The notes beneath the pieces are model-generated. The model made no database searches, was not told where the DNA came from, and saw only the letters and a list, made by a program, of their open reading frames with translations. DNA of 64,000 nucleotides from Microcella flavibacter (lineage in GTDB: Bacteria > Actinomycetota > Actinomycetes > Actinomycetales > Microbacteriaceae): assembly GCF_012530535.1 (NCBI RefSeq), contig NZ_CP051299.1:992001-1056000 (forward strand). The letters are read 5' to 3'. Made by a program: the position numbers and the translations under genes. Shown in pieces: positions 28,657 through 37,152 of the stretch. The first letter of the stretch is position 1. Every line of letters starts with the position of its first letter.

Positions 28657-30594
28657 CTATTCGCCGCCGCCCGAGCGCACGCGGATCCACGCGAGGCCGT
28701 GGGCGGGCAGCACGAGATCGGCCCGGAGGTCGACGGGCTGCCCGGTGATGAGATCCGAGCCCGTGGCGGGCATGCCCTGCAGCGTGGAGGCCAGCACCGT
28801 CTCGGGGGCGTCGGCGACGTTGGCGAGGCAGAGCACGAGGGCTCCGTCGTCGCCCGGGCGCTGGTACCCGACGACGTGGGGGGAGCGGGCGTCGAAGCCG
28901 ATGAGGGCGCCGCCGGCGAACTCCGGCGTGCGGCGGCGCACGGCCAGCAGCTGCTGCAGGCGCGCGTAGAGCATCCCGGCATCGGTGGTCGGGTCGATGC
29001 GCTCGGCGTAGCGCTCCTCGGGGTACGGCGGGCGGTTGACCCAGCGGCTGTCCTCCGCATGGGCGGGCTCGTCGACGTAGGAGTAGTCGTTGAGCTGCCC
29101 GACCTCGTCGCCGAGGTAGAGCAGCGGCACGCCGCCGGTCGAGAGCGTGATCGAGTGCGCGAGCACGATGCGGTCGATCGCGCCCGCGTCACCGGCCTCG
29201 AGGCCCGCGAGCGAGGCGGTCGTGCCCGAGATGCGGCAGTCGCCCGTCTTCGGGTTGTCCTGGAACGGCACGCCCCGCGCGAAGCTGCCGGGGAACCGGT
29301 TCACGAAGAAGCTGTTGAGGAACCGCCGGTGCTCGAAGCCGTCGATGCCGAGCTCGGCGGCGTCCTCGTCGGCGAAGGTCCAGCCGATGTCGTCGTGGCT
29401 GCGCACGTAGTTGACCCAGGCGGTGCCGGCGGGCAGCGCGTGCCGGCGGTCGAGGGCCTGCTGCAGCAGGCGGGCGTCGCGCGTGGCGAGCGAGTTCCAG
29501 ATGAGCGCCATCTGGAGGGGGTTGTAGCTGAGCTGGCACTCCTCGGGCGAGATGTACTGGATGACCTCGTCGGGGTGCACGATGGCCTCCGACTTGAACA
29601 GCACGGCGGGGGCGGCGATGCGCAGGGCGGCGTTGAAGGCCTGGATGAGCAGGTGGGCCTCGGGCAGCGACTCGCACGTCGTGCCGAGCTGCTTCCAGAT
29701 GAACGCGACCGCGTCCATGCGCAGGATGTCGACGCCGCGGTTGGCGAGGAACAGCATCTCGCCGGCCATGGCGCGGAAGACCGCGGGGTTGGCGTAGTTG
29801 AGATCCCACTGGAACGAGTGGAAGGTCGCCCAGACCCAGCGCTCGGCCTCCTCCCGGCTCGGCACGGTTCCGTCGGGCAGCGGCATGGGCACGAAGGAGC
29901 CGGGGTGGTCGTCGGGGAAGATCTCGCGCACCGTCGTCTCGAAGGCGTCGGGCATCTCGCGGCCGTCGAAGATCCAGTAGTAGTCGGCGTATTCCTGCTC
30001 GCCGGCGCGGGCCCGCATCGCCCACTCGTGCTCGTTCGAGGTGTGGTTGAAGATGAAGTCGACGACGAGGGCGATGCCGTTCTCGCGCAGCTCGGCGGCG
30101 AGCGCGGTGAGCTGCTCCATGTCGCCGAGGGCGGGGCTCACCTCGCGGTAGCTCGACACGGCGTAGCCGCCGTCGCTGTTCTCCTCGGGGGCGAGGAAGA
30201 GCGGCATGAGGTGCAGGTAGGTGAGGCCCAGCTCCCGGAAGTACGGGATGCGCGCCCGCACGCCGTCGAGGTCGCGGGCGTAGCGGTCGACGTAGAGCAC
30301 GCCGCCGAGCATCCGGTTCGACAGGAACCAGTGCGGATCGGCCTCGCGCGCGGAGTCGACCGCCTTGAGGTCGGCGGGGCGGGCCTGCCAGCTCGTCGCG
30401 AGCTCGCCGAGCAGGAGGGCGAGCTGGGCGTCGGTCGCCTCGTTCTCGCCGTAGACCCGGCGGAAGAGGGTCTCGAGCCGGGGCAGCTCGCGGTCGACCC
30501 GGTCGAGCAGCTGCTGCCAGTCGCTCTCGGCGGTCTCGGGCAGCCGGGCGGCGGCGAGGGCGTCGTCGATCGACCGGGTACGGGTGTGCTCCAT
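28657..30594 (-). CDS. Amylosucrase (GH13 subfamily 4)
   Basis: A GH13 enzyme of 645 residues that fits amylosucrase, which builds alpha-1,4-glucan from sucrose and releases fructose. An N-terminal helical domain (residues 1-95) precedes the (beta/alpha)8 barrel. Catalytic motifs are present in amylosucrase form: nucleophile Asp in ILRMDAVAFIWKQLGT, acid/base Glu in LFKSEAIVHPDE and transition-state Asp in VRSHDDIGWTF. It has no signal peptide, so it is cytoplasmic. Amylosucrase and sucrose hydrolase share these motifs, so the product balance cannot be decided. The start has AGGGGA upstream. It is divergent from the FAD oxidoreductase and has no sugar transporter beside it. Confidence 0.9.
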   Translation of the reverse strand: MEHTRTRSIDDALAAARLPETAESDWQQLLDRVDRELPRLETLFRRVYGENEATDAQLALLLGELATSWQARPADLKAVDSAREADPHWFLSNRMLGGVLYVDRYARDLDGVRARIPYFRELGLTYLHLMPLFLAPEENSDGGYAVSSYREVSPALGDMEQLTALAAELRENGIALVVDFIFNHTSNEHEWAMRARAGEQEYADYYWIFDGREMPDAFETTVREIFPDDHPGSFVPMPLPDGTVPSREEAERWVWATFHSFQWDLNYANPAVFRAMAGEMLFLANRGVDILRMDAVAFIWKQLGTTCESLPEAHLLIQAFNAALRIAAPAVLFKSEAIVHPDEVIQYISPEECQLSYNPLQMALIWNSLATRDARLLQQALDRRHALPAGTAWVNYVRSHDDIGWTFADEDAAELGIDGFEHRRFLNSFFVNRFPGSFARGVPFQDNPKTGDCRISGTTASLAGLEAGDAGAIDRIVLAHSITLSTGGVPLLYLGDEVGQLNDYSYVDEPAHAEDSRWVNRPPYPEERYAERIDPTTDAGMLYARLQQLLAVRRRTPEFAGGALIGFDARSPHVVGYQRPGDDGALVLCLANVADAPETVLASTLQGMPATGSDLITGQPVDLRADLVLPAHGLAWIRVRSGGGE

Positions 30595-30608
30595 TGCGCG
30601 TTCCCCTA

Positions 30609-30638
30609 TTGTCCAAATGGATAACCGTCTGGCATCGT
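30609..30638 (+). promoter_or_regulatory. Promoter of the FAD oxidoreductase-cupin operon
   Basis: TTGTCC (30609-30614), 18 bp and CATCGT (30633-30638), then 6 nt to the ATG at 30645: a leaderless arrangement with a slightly off-consensus -10. The AT-richer patch here is shared with the divergent amylosucrase gene. Confidence 0.4.
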
Positions 30639-30644
30639 GGCGGT

Positions 30645-32063
30645 ATGGCCACCACCGTATTCGACCGCGAGCGCCCCGACACCCGACTCGTGACCGAGGC
30701 GCTGGCCCCGTCGCGCCCCTCGGTGTTCTGGCTCGACGAGCTGCCCGCCGCGCCCGCCCTGCCGCGCCTCACCGGCCGCGTGCGCGCCGACCTCGCCGTG
30801 GTCGGCGGCGGCTACGCGGGGCTGTGGACGGCGCTGCTGGCGAAGGAGCGCGACCCCGGCGCCCGCGTCGTGCTGCTCGAGGGCGCGCGCATCGGTCACG
30901 CCGCCTCCGGGCGCAACGGCGGCTTCGTCGAGGCGACCCTCACGCACGGGGCCGCGAACGGCGAGACGCGGTTCCCGACCGAGCTCGCCGAGCTCGACCG
31001 CCTGGGGATGGCGAACCTCGACGCCATCGAGCAGACCGTCGAGTCCCGGGGGTGGCGGTGCGAGTTCGAGCGCGTCGGGTCCATCGCCGTCGCCACCGAG
31101 CAGTACCAGCTGGCGGCGCTCGCCGAGGCGCACGACGGCGAGCACGAGCTGTTCCACGACGGCGGCGGGATGCGGGCGCTCGTCGACTCGCCCACCTACC
31201 TCGGCGGGCTGGAGTCGACCCGCGATACCGCGCTCGTGCATCCCGGCAGGCTCGCCCGCAGCCTGCTCGAGGCCTGCCTCGATGCCGGCGTGGAGGTGCA
31301 CGAGCAGTCGCCCGTGCGCCGCCTCACCGCCGAGCCCGACGCGGTGCTGCTCGACACCGCCCACGGCACCCTCGCCGCCGACCGGGTCGCCCTCGCGACG
31401 AACGCCTACCCCTCGCTGCTCAAGCGGTACCGGCTGCACACCGTGCCCGTCTACGACTACGTGCTCATGACCGAGCCGCTCACCGCCGAGCAGCGCGCCG
31501 CCATCGGCTGGCAGGGTCGGCAGGGCATCGCCGACTCGGCCAACCAGTTCCACTACTACCGGCTCACCGCCGACGACCGCATCCTCTGGGGCGGCTACGA
31601 CGCGGTCTACCACTACGGCGGCCGCATCCGCCGCGCGTACGAGGAGCGGCGCGAGAGCTTCGAGACCCTCGCCGCGCACTTCCTCACGACCTTCCCGCAG
31701 CTCGAGGGCATCCGCTTCAGCCACCGCTGGGCGGGCGTCATCGACACCTCGAGCCGCTTCTGCGCCTTCCACGCGACGGCCCACGGCGGCCGTGTCGCCT
31801 ACTCGGCCGGCTTCACCGGGCTGGGCGTGGCCGCCACCCGCTTCGCCGCCGAGGTCATGCTCGACCAGCTCGCCGGGCTCGAGACCGAGCGCACGAGCCT
31901 GAAGATGGTGAACGAGCTGCCGCTGCCGTTCCCGCCCGAGCCGGCGACGTACCTCGCCGTGCAGGCAGTGCGCGCCGCGCTCGACCGGGCCGACCACCGC
32001 GAGGGCCGCCGCGGCGCATTCCTTCGCACTCTCGACGCGGTGGGTCTAGGGTTCGATTCGTGA
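30645..32063 (+). CDS. FAD-dependent amine/amino-acid oxidoreductase (DAO family, PuuB-like)
   Basis: A DAO-fold flavoprotein of 472 residues. After about 40 residues comes the FAD dinucleotide-binding motif ADLAVVGGGYAGLWTALLAKERDPGARVVLLE, then GHAASGRNGGFVEA, as in gamma-glutamylputrescine oxidase and related enzymes. The C-terminal FAD contact is the RVAYSAGFTGLGVAATRFAAEVM stretch. It probably oxidises an amine or secondary amino acid with release of peroxide or electron transfer. The substrate is unknown, and no polyamine pathway genes lie nearby. I use the ATG at 30645; an in-frame GTG at 30594 would add 17 residues but overlaps the divergent gene. The cupin gene overlaps the stop (GTGA). 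Confidence 0.87.
   Translation: MATTVFDRERPDTRLVTEALAPSRPSVFWLDELPAAPALPRLTGRVRADLAVVGGGYAGLWTALLAKERDPGARVVLLEGARIGHAASGRNGGFVEATLTHGAANGETRFPTELAELDRLGMANLDAIEQTVESRGWRCEFERVGSIAVATEQYQLAALAEAHDGEHELFHDGGGMRALVDSPTYLGGLESTRDTALVHPGRLARSLLEACLDAGVEVHEQSPVRRLTAEPDAVLLDTAHGTLAADRVALATNAYPSLLKRYRLHTVPVYDYVLMTEPLTAEQRAAIGWQGRQGIADSANQFHYYRLTADDRILWGGYDAVYHYGGRIRRAYEERRESFETLAAHFLTTFPQLEGIRFSHRWAGVIDTSSRFCAFHATAHGGRVAYSAGFTGLGVAATRFAAEVMLDQLAGLETERTSLKMVNELPLPFPPEPATYLAVQAVRAALDRADHREGRRGAFLRTLDAVGLGFDS
32047..32052 (+). promoter_or_regulatory. Internal -10 box, leaderless promoter of the cupin gene
   Basis: TAGGGT inside the 3' end of the oxidoreductase gene, 7 nt before the cupin GTG at 32060. 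It may give extra cupin mRNA independent of the operon promoter. Confidence 0.4.
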
Positions 32064-32407
32064 CCTCACTCCCGCTCGACGCCGCCACCGTGCTGCAGGC
32101 CCTCACCCTCGAGCTCGACCACGAGCCGGTGGAGGAGGAGCGCGTCGTCGAGGGCTCGCCCACCACGGGCGTCGAGGCTCTCACCGAGGTCGACGACTGG
32201 GAGATCGGGGTCTGGGAGATGACCCCGGGCATCGTCACCGACGTCGAGGTCGAGGAGGTCTTCATCGTGCTCGCCGGCCGCGCCATCCTGCGCCGCGAGG
32301 ACGGCTCCGAGCAGGAGCTCGTCGTCGGCTCGGTCGGCCGTCTCGACGACGGCGAGGAGACCGAGTGGGAAGTGCTCGAGACCCTGCGCAAGATCTACAT
32401 CGCCTGA
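32060..32407 (+). CDS. Small cupin protein
   Basis: A single-domain cupin of 115 residues. The beta-barrel segments are GIVTDVEVEEVFIVLAGRAILRREDGSEQELVVGSVGRLDDGEETEWEVLETLRKIYIA. The usual metal-binding His pair is largely replaced (EVEEVF has Glu, and no HxH is visible), so it may bind a ligand rather than a catalytic metal. Cupins of this kind often accompany DAO-type oxidoreductases and may take part in the same amine pathway; that is inference from the 4-bp overlap with the preceding gene. The GTG at 32060 is the only start consistent with the cupin length. Confidence 0.8.
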   Translation: MTSLPLDAATVLQALTLELDHEPVEEERVVEGSPTTGVEALTEVDDWEIGVWEMTPGIVTDVEVEEVFIVLAGRAILRREDGSEQELVVGSVGRLDDGEETEWEVLETLRKIYIA

Positions 32408-32466
32408 GCGCCCGCCCCGCCTGAGCGCGCGCCCCGCGGCCGACGGCCGCCCCCTCGCGCCGGATC

Positions 32467-32472
32467 TAGACT
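32467..32472 (+). promoter_or_regulatory. -10 box, leaderless promoter of rpiB
   Basis: TAGACT followed by GACCCC and the ATG at 32479 (6 nt). No Shine-Dalgarno sequence. Confidence 0.65.
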
Positions 32473-32478
32473 GACCCC

Positions 32479-32964
32479 ATGCGCATCCACGTGGCCACCG
32501 ACCATGCCGGACTCGAGTTCAGCCGCACCGTGCAGGCCCACGTCGCCTCCCTCGGGCACGAGGTGATCGACCACGGGCCGGTCGAGTACGACGCCCTCGA
32601 CGACTACCCGGGCTTCTGCATCGACGCCGCCCGCGCCGTCGCCCACGACCAGTCCGAGGGCCGCGAGGCGCTCGGCATCGTCTTCGGGGGCTCGGGCAAC
32701 GGCGAGCAGATCGCGGCCAACAAGGTGCCGGGCATCCGCGCCGCCCTCGTCTGGAACGACGCGACCGCCGCCCTCGCCCGCGAGCACAACGACGCGAACG
32801 TCATCTCGATCGGCGCGCGGCAGCACCCCGTCGAGGACGCCCTGCGGTTCATCGAGATCTTCCTCGCCACGCCGTTCAGCGGCGACATCCGCCACGTGCG
32901 CCGCATCGGCCAGATCGGCGAGTACGAGACGACCGGCGCCCTCGCCGGCCGCGACGTCGTCTAG
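32479..32964 (+). CDS. rpiB: Ribose-5-phosphate isomerase B
   Basis: A RpiB/LacAB isomerase of 161 residues that interconverts ribose-5-phosphate and ribulose-5-phosphate in the pentose phosphate pathway. It shows MRIHVATDHAGLEF with the phosphate-contacting Asp-His, VIDHGPVEYD, GIVFGGSGNGEQIAANKVPGIRAALVWND with the anion-hole GSGNG loop, and REHNDANVISIGARQH. In the usual catalytic Cys/Thr position of the GSGNG loop the protein has the actinobacterial form with Gly-Ser-Gly-Asn-Gly. Transcription appears leaderless. The Nei-type glycosylase gene starts 2 bp after its stop, so both are in one transcript, an arrangement recurrent in actinobacteria. Confidence 0.94.
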   Translation: MRIHVATDHAGLEFSRTVQAHVASLGHEVIDHGPVEYDALDDYPGFCIDAARAVAHDQSEGREALGIVFGGSGNGEQIAANKVPGIRAALVWNDATAALAREHNDANVISIGARQHPVEDALRFIEIFLATPFSGDIRHVRRIGQIGEYETTGALAGRDVV

Positions 32965-32966
32965 CC

Positions 32967-33962
32967 GTGCCCGAGGGTCACTCCGTCCACCGCATCGCCC
33001 GCCAGTTCGGCCGGCACATGGTCGGCGACGCCGTCGCGGTGAGCTCGCCGCAGGGCCGCTTCGCCGAGGGCGCGGCGCTCATCGACGGCCGCACCATGAC
33101 GGCCTCGCGGGCCGTCGGCAAGCAGATGTTCCTCGAGTTCGACGAGGCGCTGTGGCTGCGCGTGCACCTCGGCATCTACGGCGCCTGGGACTTCTCGGGC
33201 GACCTGCGGCAGGACGCCACGCAGCGCGCGGCCCGCGGGCGCATGGGCCAGACCGGCATGCGCGGCACCGGCGATGAGGGGGATGCCCCCGCCACGGTCG
33301 TCGGCGAGCACGAGGACTCGCTCTCCTCCATCGGCGCCCCCCGGCGCACCCGCCTGCGCATGGCCGAGGCCGAGACGGCCGCCGTCGTCGAGGGCTGGCC
33401 GCCCGAGCCGATCGGGCAGGTGCGCGTGCGCCTGCTCACCGAGCGCGTCGTCGCCGACCTGCGCGGCCCCACCGCCTGCGAGGTACTCGACGCGGCCGCC
33501 GTGCAGACGGTCATCGACGCCCTCGGCCCCGATCCGCTCGTCGACGACGCGCAGGAGGGCGAGGAGCGCATGCTCGCGCGCATCCGCCGTCGCCGCGTGC
33601 CGATCGGGCTGCTGCTCATGGATCAGAGCGTCGTGAGCGGCATCGGCAACGTGTACCGGGCGGAGATGCTGTTCCGCGCCCGGCTCGACCCGCACACGCC
33701 CGGCGCCAGCCTGCCCGAGGACGTCATCCGCGAGCTGTGGCGCGACTGGCGCTACCTGCTCGGCATCGGCGTCGACACCGGCCAGATGATGACGATGGAC
33801 GGCCTCGACGAGGAGTCGCGGAAACGCGCCCTGCGCAACCGGGCCGACCGGCACTGGGTCTACAAGCGCGAGGGCCTGCCGTGCCGCATCTGCGGGACGC
33901 ACATCGTGCTCGAGGTGGCTGCGGGCCGCAAGCTCTACTACTGCCCGAACTGCCAGAGCTGA
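32967..33962 (+). CDS. Fpg/Nei-family DNA glycosylase
   Basis: A base-excision repair glycosylase/AP lyase of 331 residues. The GTG-initiated N-terminus reads (M)PEGHSVHRIARQF, where Pro2 is the Schiff-base nucleophile and Glu3 assists. The helix-two-turn-helix region LLMDQSVVSGIGNVYRAEMLFRARL is present. The C-terminal zinc finger is CRICGTHIVLEVAAGRKLYYCPNC, with four Cys. PEGHS rather than PEGPE places it closer to Nei than Fpg, so oxidised pyrimidines are likely substrates. An insert near 90-125 (RGRMGQTGMRGTGDEGD) is acidic and probably a loop. It follows rpiB by 2 bp. Confidence 0.92.
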   Translation: MPEGHSVHRIARQFGRHMVGDAVAVSSPQGRFAEGAALIDGRTMTASRAVGKQMFLEFDEALWLRVHLGIYGAWDFSGDLRQDATQRAARGRMGQTGMRGTGDEGDAPATVVGEHEDSLSSIGAPRRTRLRMAEAETAAVVEGWPPEPIGQVRVRLLTERVVADLRGPTACEVLDAAAVQTVIDALGPDPLVDDAQEGEERMLARIRRRRVPIGLLLMDQSVVSGIGNVYRAEMLFRARLDPHTPGASLPEDVIRELWRDWRYLLGIGVDTGQMMTMDGLDEESRKRALRNRADRHWVYKREGLPCRICGTHIVLEVAAGRKLYYCPNCQS

Positions 33963-33981
33963 CGGACGAGGAGCACCGATC

Positions 33982-34602
33982 ATGCGCCACACGCCCCAGT
34001 ACCTGCTCACCGAGCCCGACGAGGTGCGCCGCCTCGTGCGCGAGAACCCCTGGGCCGGCATCGTCTCGCACGTGCCCGACCGCGGCATCGTCGCCTCGCA
34101 CTACCCCTTCCTGCTCGACGAGGCCGCCTCCACCGGCGACGACATCGTGCTGCTGAGCCACGTCGGCCGCCCCGACGAGCAGCTGCACCGCCTCGGCGAG
34201 AGCGAGGTGCTCGTCATCGTGCAGGGGCCCCACGGCTACATCTCGCCCTCCTGGTACGCCGAGGGCGACATCATCCCGACCTGGAACCACGTCACCGCGC
34301 ACCTCTACGGCACCCCCGAGCTCCTCTCGGCGGAGGAGAACCTGCGGGTGCTCAGCACGCTCACCGACCACTTCGAGCGGCACGTGCCCGACCCGCGGGG
34401 CCTGCACCTCGACCCCGAGTACAGCGCGCGCGTCGCGAAGGGAACGGTGGGCATCCGCCTGCGCGTCACCCGCTTCGACGCGCGCCTGAAGCTCAGCCAA
34501 GGCAAGACCCCGGAGGTGCGCGCGAGCATCGTGACGCAGCTCGAGGGCGACGGCCACTACGCGCATCCGGGCCTCGCCCGCGAGATGAGGAGACGGGAAT
34601 GA
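33982..34602 (+). CDS. PaiB-type FMN-binding protein
   Basis: A flavin-split-barrel protein of 206 residues of the FMN-binding negative transcriptional regulator (PaiB) family. It shows NPWAGIVSHVPDRGIVASHYPFLLDE, LLSHVGRPDEQLHRL, VLVIVQGPHGYISPSWY and WNHVTAHLYG, all typical. Named after Bacillus PaiB, linked to protease and sporulation control, but the molecular role of most members is unknown; FMN or haem binding is possible. The ATG has GAGGAG upstream. Its stop overlaps the amidohydrolase start (ATGA), so the two are co-expressed. Confidence 0.87.
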   Translation: MRHTPQYLLTEPDEVRRLVRENPWAGIVSHVPDRGIVASHYPFLLDEAASTGDDIVLLSHVGRPDEQLHRLGESEVLVIVQGPHGYISPSWYAEGDIIPTWNHVTAHLYGTPELLSAEENLRVLSTLTDHFERHVPDPRGLHLDPEYSARVAKGTVGIRLRVTRFDARLKLSQGKTPEVRASIVTQLEGDGHYAHPGLAREMRRRE

Positions 34603-36089
34603 TCACCGCGATCCGGAACGCCCGCCCGCTCGGAGGGCACGCGCCGATCGACGTGAGCATCGCCGAGGGGCTCATCACGGGCATCCACCCGGCCGGCACT
34701 CTGCCCGCCGGCGACGGCGTAATCGACGCCGATGGCCGCTGGATCATGCCGGGCCTCTGGGACGAGCACGTGCACCTCACGCAGTGGGCGCAGCACCGCC
34801 GCCGACTCGATCTCGAGGGCGCGTCGAGCGCCGACGAGGTCGCCGATCGGGTTCGGGATGCCGCTGCCGCCGCCGCGCCCGGCGAGACGATCGTCGGCGG
34901 CGGCTTCCGCGACGCGCTCTGGCCCGATGCCCCGACGGCCGCCCTGCTCGACGCCGCCGCGCCGGATCACCCGGTGGTGCTCGTCAGCGCCGACGTGCAC
35001 TGCGCCTGGCTCAACACGGCCGCGCTCGCGCGCTACGTGCCCGCCTACGCCGCCGCCTCGGCCGGCTCGCAGGGTGCCGAGACCGCTGATGCGGCCGTTT
35101 CGGGCCTGCTGCGCGAGGAGGCGGCCTTCGCGGTCACGCGCCAGCTCGACGGCGCGCCCGATGACGTGCTCGACCGCTGGGTCGAGGAGGCCGCGCGCGA
35201 GGCCGCCGCCCGCGGCGTCGTCGGCGTCGTCGACCTCGAGATGCGCTGGAACCGCGACGACTGGGCCCGCCGCGTCGAGGCCGGCTTCGACGCGCTGCGC
35301 GTCGAGTTCGGCGTCTATCCGCAGCACCTCGACCGCGCGATCGAGCTCGGGCTGCGCTCGGGCCTCGACGTCGCGTCGGACGTTCGGGTCGGCCCGCTGA
35401 AGGTCATCACCGACGGCTCGCTCAACACCCGCACCGCCTACTGCTGCGATCCGTACCCGGAGGAGTCGGCGACGCCCTACGGCGTGCTGACCGTGCCGCC
35501 GTGCGATCTCGAGCCCCTGCTCGCCCGCGCCGCCGGCGCCGGGTTCGAGCTCGCCGTGCACGCGATCGGCGACGGCGCGAACCACACCGCGCTCGACGTC
35601 TTCGCGCGCATCGGCCGCGGCGGCCGCATCGAGCACGCGCAGCTGGTTCGACCCTGCGACTTCCCGCGGTTCGCGGCGCTCGGCGTCGTGGCGAGCGTGC
35701 AGCCCGAGCACGCGGTCGACGACCGCGATGTGGCTGAAAGATTCTGGCCGGGGCGCACGGATCGCGCCTTCGCGCTGCGATCGCTGCTCGACGCGGGAGC
35801 GCGCCTCGTCCTCGGTTCGGACGCGCCCGTGGCGCCGCTCGACCCCTGGGTCGCGATCGCCGCGGCGACGACCCGCACGCGCGGCGACCGCGAGCCGTTC
35901 CACGCCGAGCAGGCGATCACGCCGCACGAGGCGCTCGCGGCGTCGTCGCGGTCGATGGTGGCGGTGGGCGAGCCGGCCGATCTGCTGCTGGTGGACGAGG
36001 ACCCGCTGACGGCGTCGGGGGATGCCCTCCGGGCGATGCCCGTCGCGCTCACGCTCCTCGGCGGTCGCGCGACGCACTCCGCGCTCTAG
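34599..36089 (+). CDS. Amidohydrolase, YtcJ-like
   Basis: A metal-dependent amidohydrolase of 496 residues. The metal-binding HxH is in MPGLWDEHVHLTQW near residue 55, with later His ligands in LAVHAIGDGANHTALD and IEHAQLVRP and the metal Asp in VLGSDAPVAPLDPW. YtcJ-like enzymes hydrolyse N-acyl or formamide-type bonds; the physiological substrate is unknown. It is cytoplasmic without a signal peptide. The start overlaps the PaiB-like gene. The stop codon TAG lies within the 6-bp target duplication of the IS481 element that follows, so the insertion left the protein intact but cut it off from its native downstream sequence. Confidence 0.88.
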   Translation: MITAIRNARPLGGHAPIDVSIAEGLITGIHPAGTLPAGDGVIDADGRWIMPGLWDEHVHLTQWAQHRRRLDLEGASSADEVADRVRDAAAAAAPGETIVGGGFRDALWPDAPTAALLDAAAPDHPVVLVSADVHCAWLNTAALARYVPAYAAASAGSQGAETADAAVSGLLREEAAFAVTRQLDGAPDDVLDRWVEEAAREAAARGVVGVVDLEMRWNRDDWARRVEAGFDALRVEFGVYPQHLDRAIELGLRSGLDVASDVRVGPLKVITDGSLNTRTAYCCDPYPEESATPYGVLTVPPCDLEPLLARAAGAGFELAVHAIGDGANHTALDVFARIGRGGRIEHAQLVRPCDFPRFAALGVVASVQPEHAVDDRDVAERFWPGRTDRAFALRSLLDAGARLVLGSDAPVAPLDPWVAIAAATTRTRGDREPFHAEQAITPHEALAASSRSMVAVGEPADLLLVDEDPLTASGDALRAMPVALTLLGGRATHSAL

Positions 36090-36090
36090 C
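36085..36090 (+). repeat. Left target-site duplication of the IS481 element
   Basis: TCTAGC directly before the left inverted repeat, identical to 37153-37158. It contains the amidohydrolase stop codon. Confidence 0.85.
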
Positions 36091-36117
36091 TGTACTCGGC
36101 AGTCACGTTGGCGACAC
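36091..36117 (+). repeat. Left terminal inverted repeat of the IS481 element
   Basis: Starts TGTACTCGGCAG and pairs with the right end with 3 mismatches in 27. Confidence 0.85.
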
Positions 36118-37056
36118 TCGGCTGATCGGGGGTGCTCCGATGGCTGTGTGGATGCGTTGAGTGTTGTAGTGCTCCAGCCAGGGCGCAAGCGCAGCCGCTC
36201 GGTCGTCGTTGGAGGTGAACACTTGCCGGTAAGCCCATTCGATCTGCAGCGTCCGGTTCAGGCGTTCGACCTTGCCGTTCTGCCAGGGGCAGTGAGGACG
36301 GATGAAGACCTGTTTCGCGCCGAGTTGAGCCGCCGCAGCAGCGAGGGATTTGCGATAGGCGAAGGCGTTGTCGGTCATGATCCGCTCGATGCGGGTGATG
36401 CCGCGCTGGGCGAAGTAGTCCGCGGCGCGGAGCAGGAACTGCGCGCAGGTGATGCCTTTCTCGTCGGGAAGGATCTCGGAATACGCCAACCGGGAGTGGT
36501 CATCGATCATGGAGTGGACGTAGTCGAACCCGATGCCGCGGCCGCGGACTTGTTCGCTGCGGCCGTGGGCGCGCCATCCGCCGCCGTCGGGGATCCGGCC
36601 GAGCTTCTTCACGTCCATGTGGACCAGCTCGCCGGGCCGGTCTCGTTCATAACGCAGCCCGGTTCGGCGAGAGGCGCGGATCACTGCCCCGGTCAGTGGA
36701 TCGCATTCCGCCAGGCGCGGCACGGCATGCCGGTGAAGGATCGCGCCGATCGTGCGGGTTGGGATTCCCAACTCCTCAGCAAGTCTCGCCGGCCCGACCC
36801 GGCGCCGGCGTCGCAAAGTCAACACTTGTTGCTCGAGGTGGGCCGGTGTTCGATTCGGTGAGCGATGCGGGCGCGAGGAGCGGTCCTGAAGCCCCGCGGC
36901 ACCTTCCTGCCGGAACCGGCCGACCCATCGATGGGCGCATTGTCGGGAGATGCCGAGCTCGGCGGCGACGTGAGCGACCGGGCGGCCCTGACCGATCACG
37001 CGATCGATCAGCAGCAACCTCCCGCGGACGTTGAGGCGGGCATTACCGTGGGACAC
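36103..37056 (-). CDS. IS481-family transposase
   Basis: A DDE transposase of 317 residues. The N-terminal helix-turn-helix (RLLLIDRVIGQGRPVAHVAAELGISRQCAHRWVGRF) is followed by the integrase-core catalytic residues. Asp is in VHMDVKKLGRI and IDDHSR, Asp in IMTDNAFAYRK, and Glu in CPWQNGKVERLNRTLQIEW. The start is the GTG at 37056 with an AGGAGG Shine-Dalgarno sequence 4 nt upstream; IS481 proteins usually begin with such an SH(G/R)NARL sequence. Codon use has more A/T at third positions than the neighbours, as expected for a mobile gene. All catalytic residues are intact, so the element may still move. Confidence 0.95.
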   Translation of the reverse strand: MSHGNARLNVRGRLLLIDRVIGQGRPVAHVAAELGISRQCAHRWVGRFRQEGAAGLQDRSSRPHRSPNRTPAHLEQQVLTLRRRRRVGPARLAEELGIPTRTIGAILHRHAVPRLAECDPLTGAVIRASRRTGLRYERDRPGELVHMDVKKLGRIPDGGGWRAHGRSEQVRGRGIGFDYVHSMIDDHSRLAYSEILPDEKGITCAQFLLRAADYFAQRGITRIERIMTDNAFAYRKSLAAAAAQLGAKQVFIRPHCPWQNGKVERLNRTLQIEWAYRQVFTSNDDRAAALAPWLEHYNTQRIHTAIGAPPISRVSPT

Positions 37057-37125
37057 GAGACCTCCTGGCAGTGAAGAACTAGACAGCTCCACTAAGCCAG
37101 GAGGTCTCCCTGTCTCACAACGGTT

Positions 37126-37152
37126 GTGTCACCAACGTCCCTGCCGAGTACA
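37126..37152 (-). repeat. Right terminal inverted repeat of the IS481 element
   Basis: Reads TGTACTCGGCAG from the outside in, 24 of 27 positions matching the left end. Confidence 0.85.

Larger units (their letters stand above)
36091..37152. mobile_element. IS481-family insertion sequence, complete
   Basis: A 1062-bp element. Ends are 27-bp inverted repeats (36091-36117 and 37126-37152) that match at 24 positions and begin TGTACTCGGCAG. It encodes one transposase on the minus strand. A perfect 6-bp duplication (TCTAGC) flanks it, which shows a simple and probably recent transposition. Confidence 0.92.
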
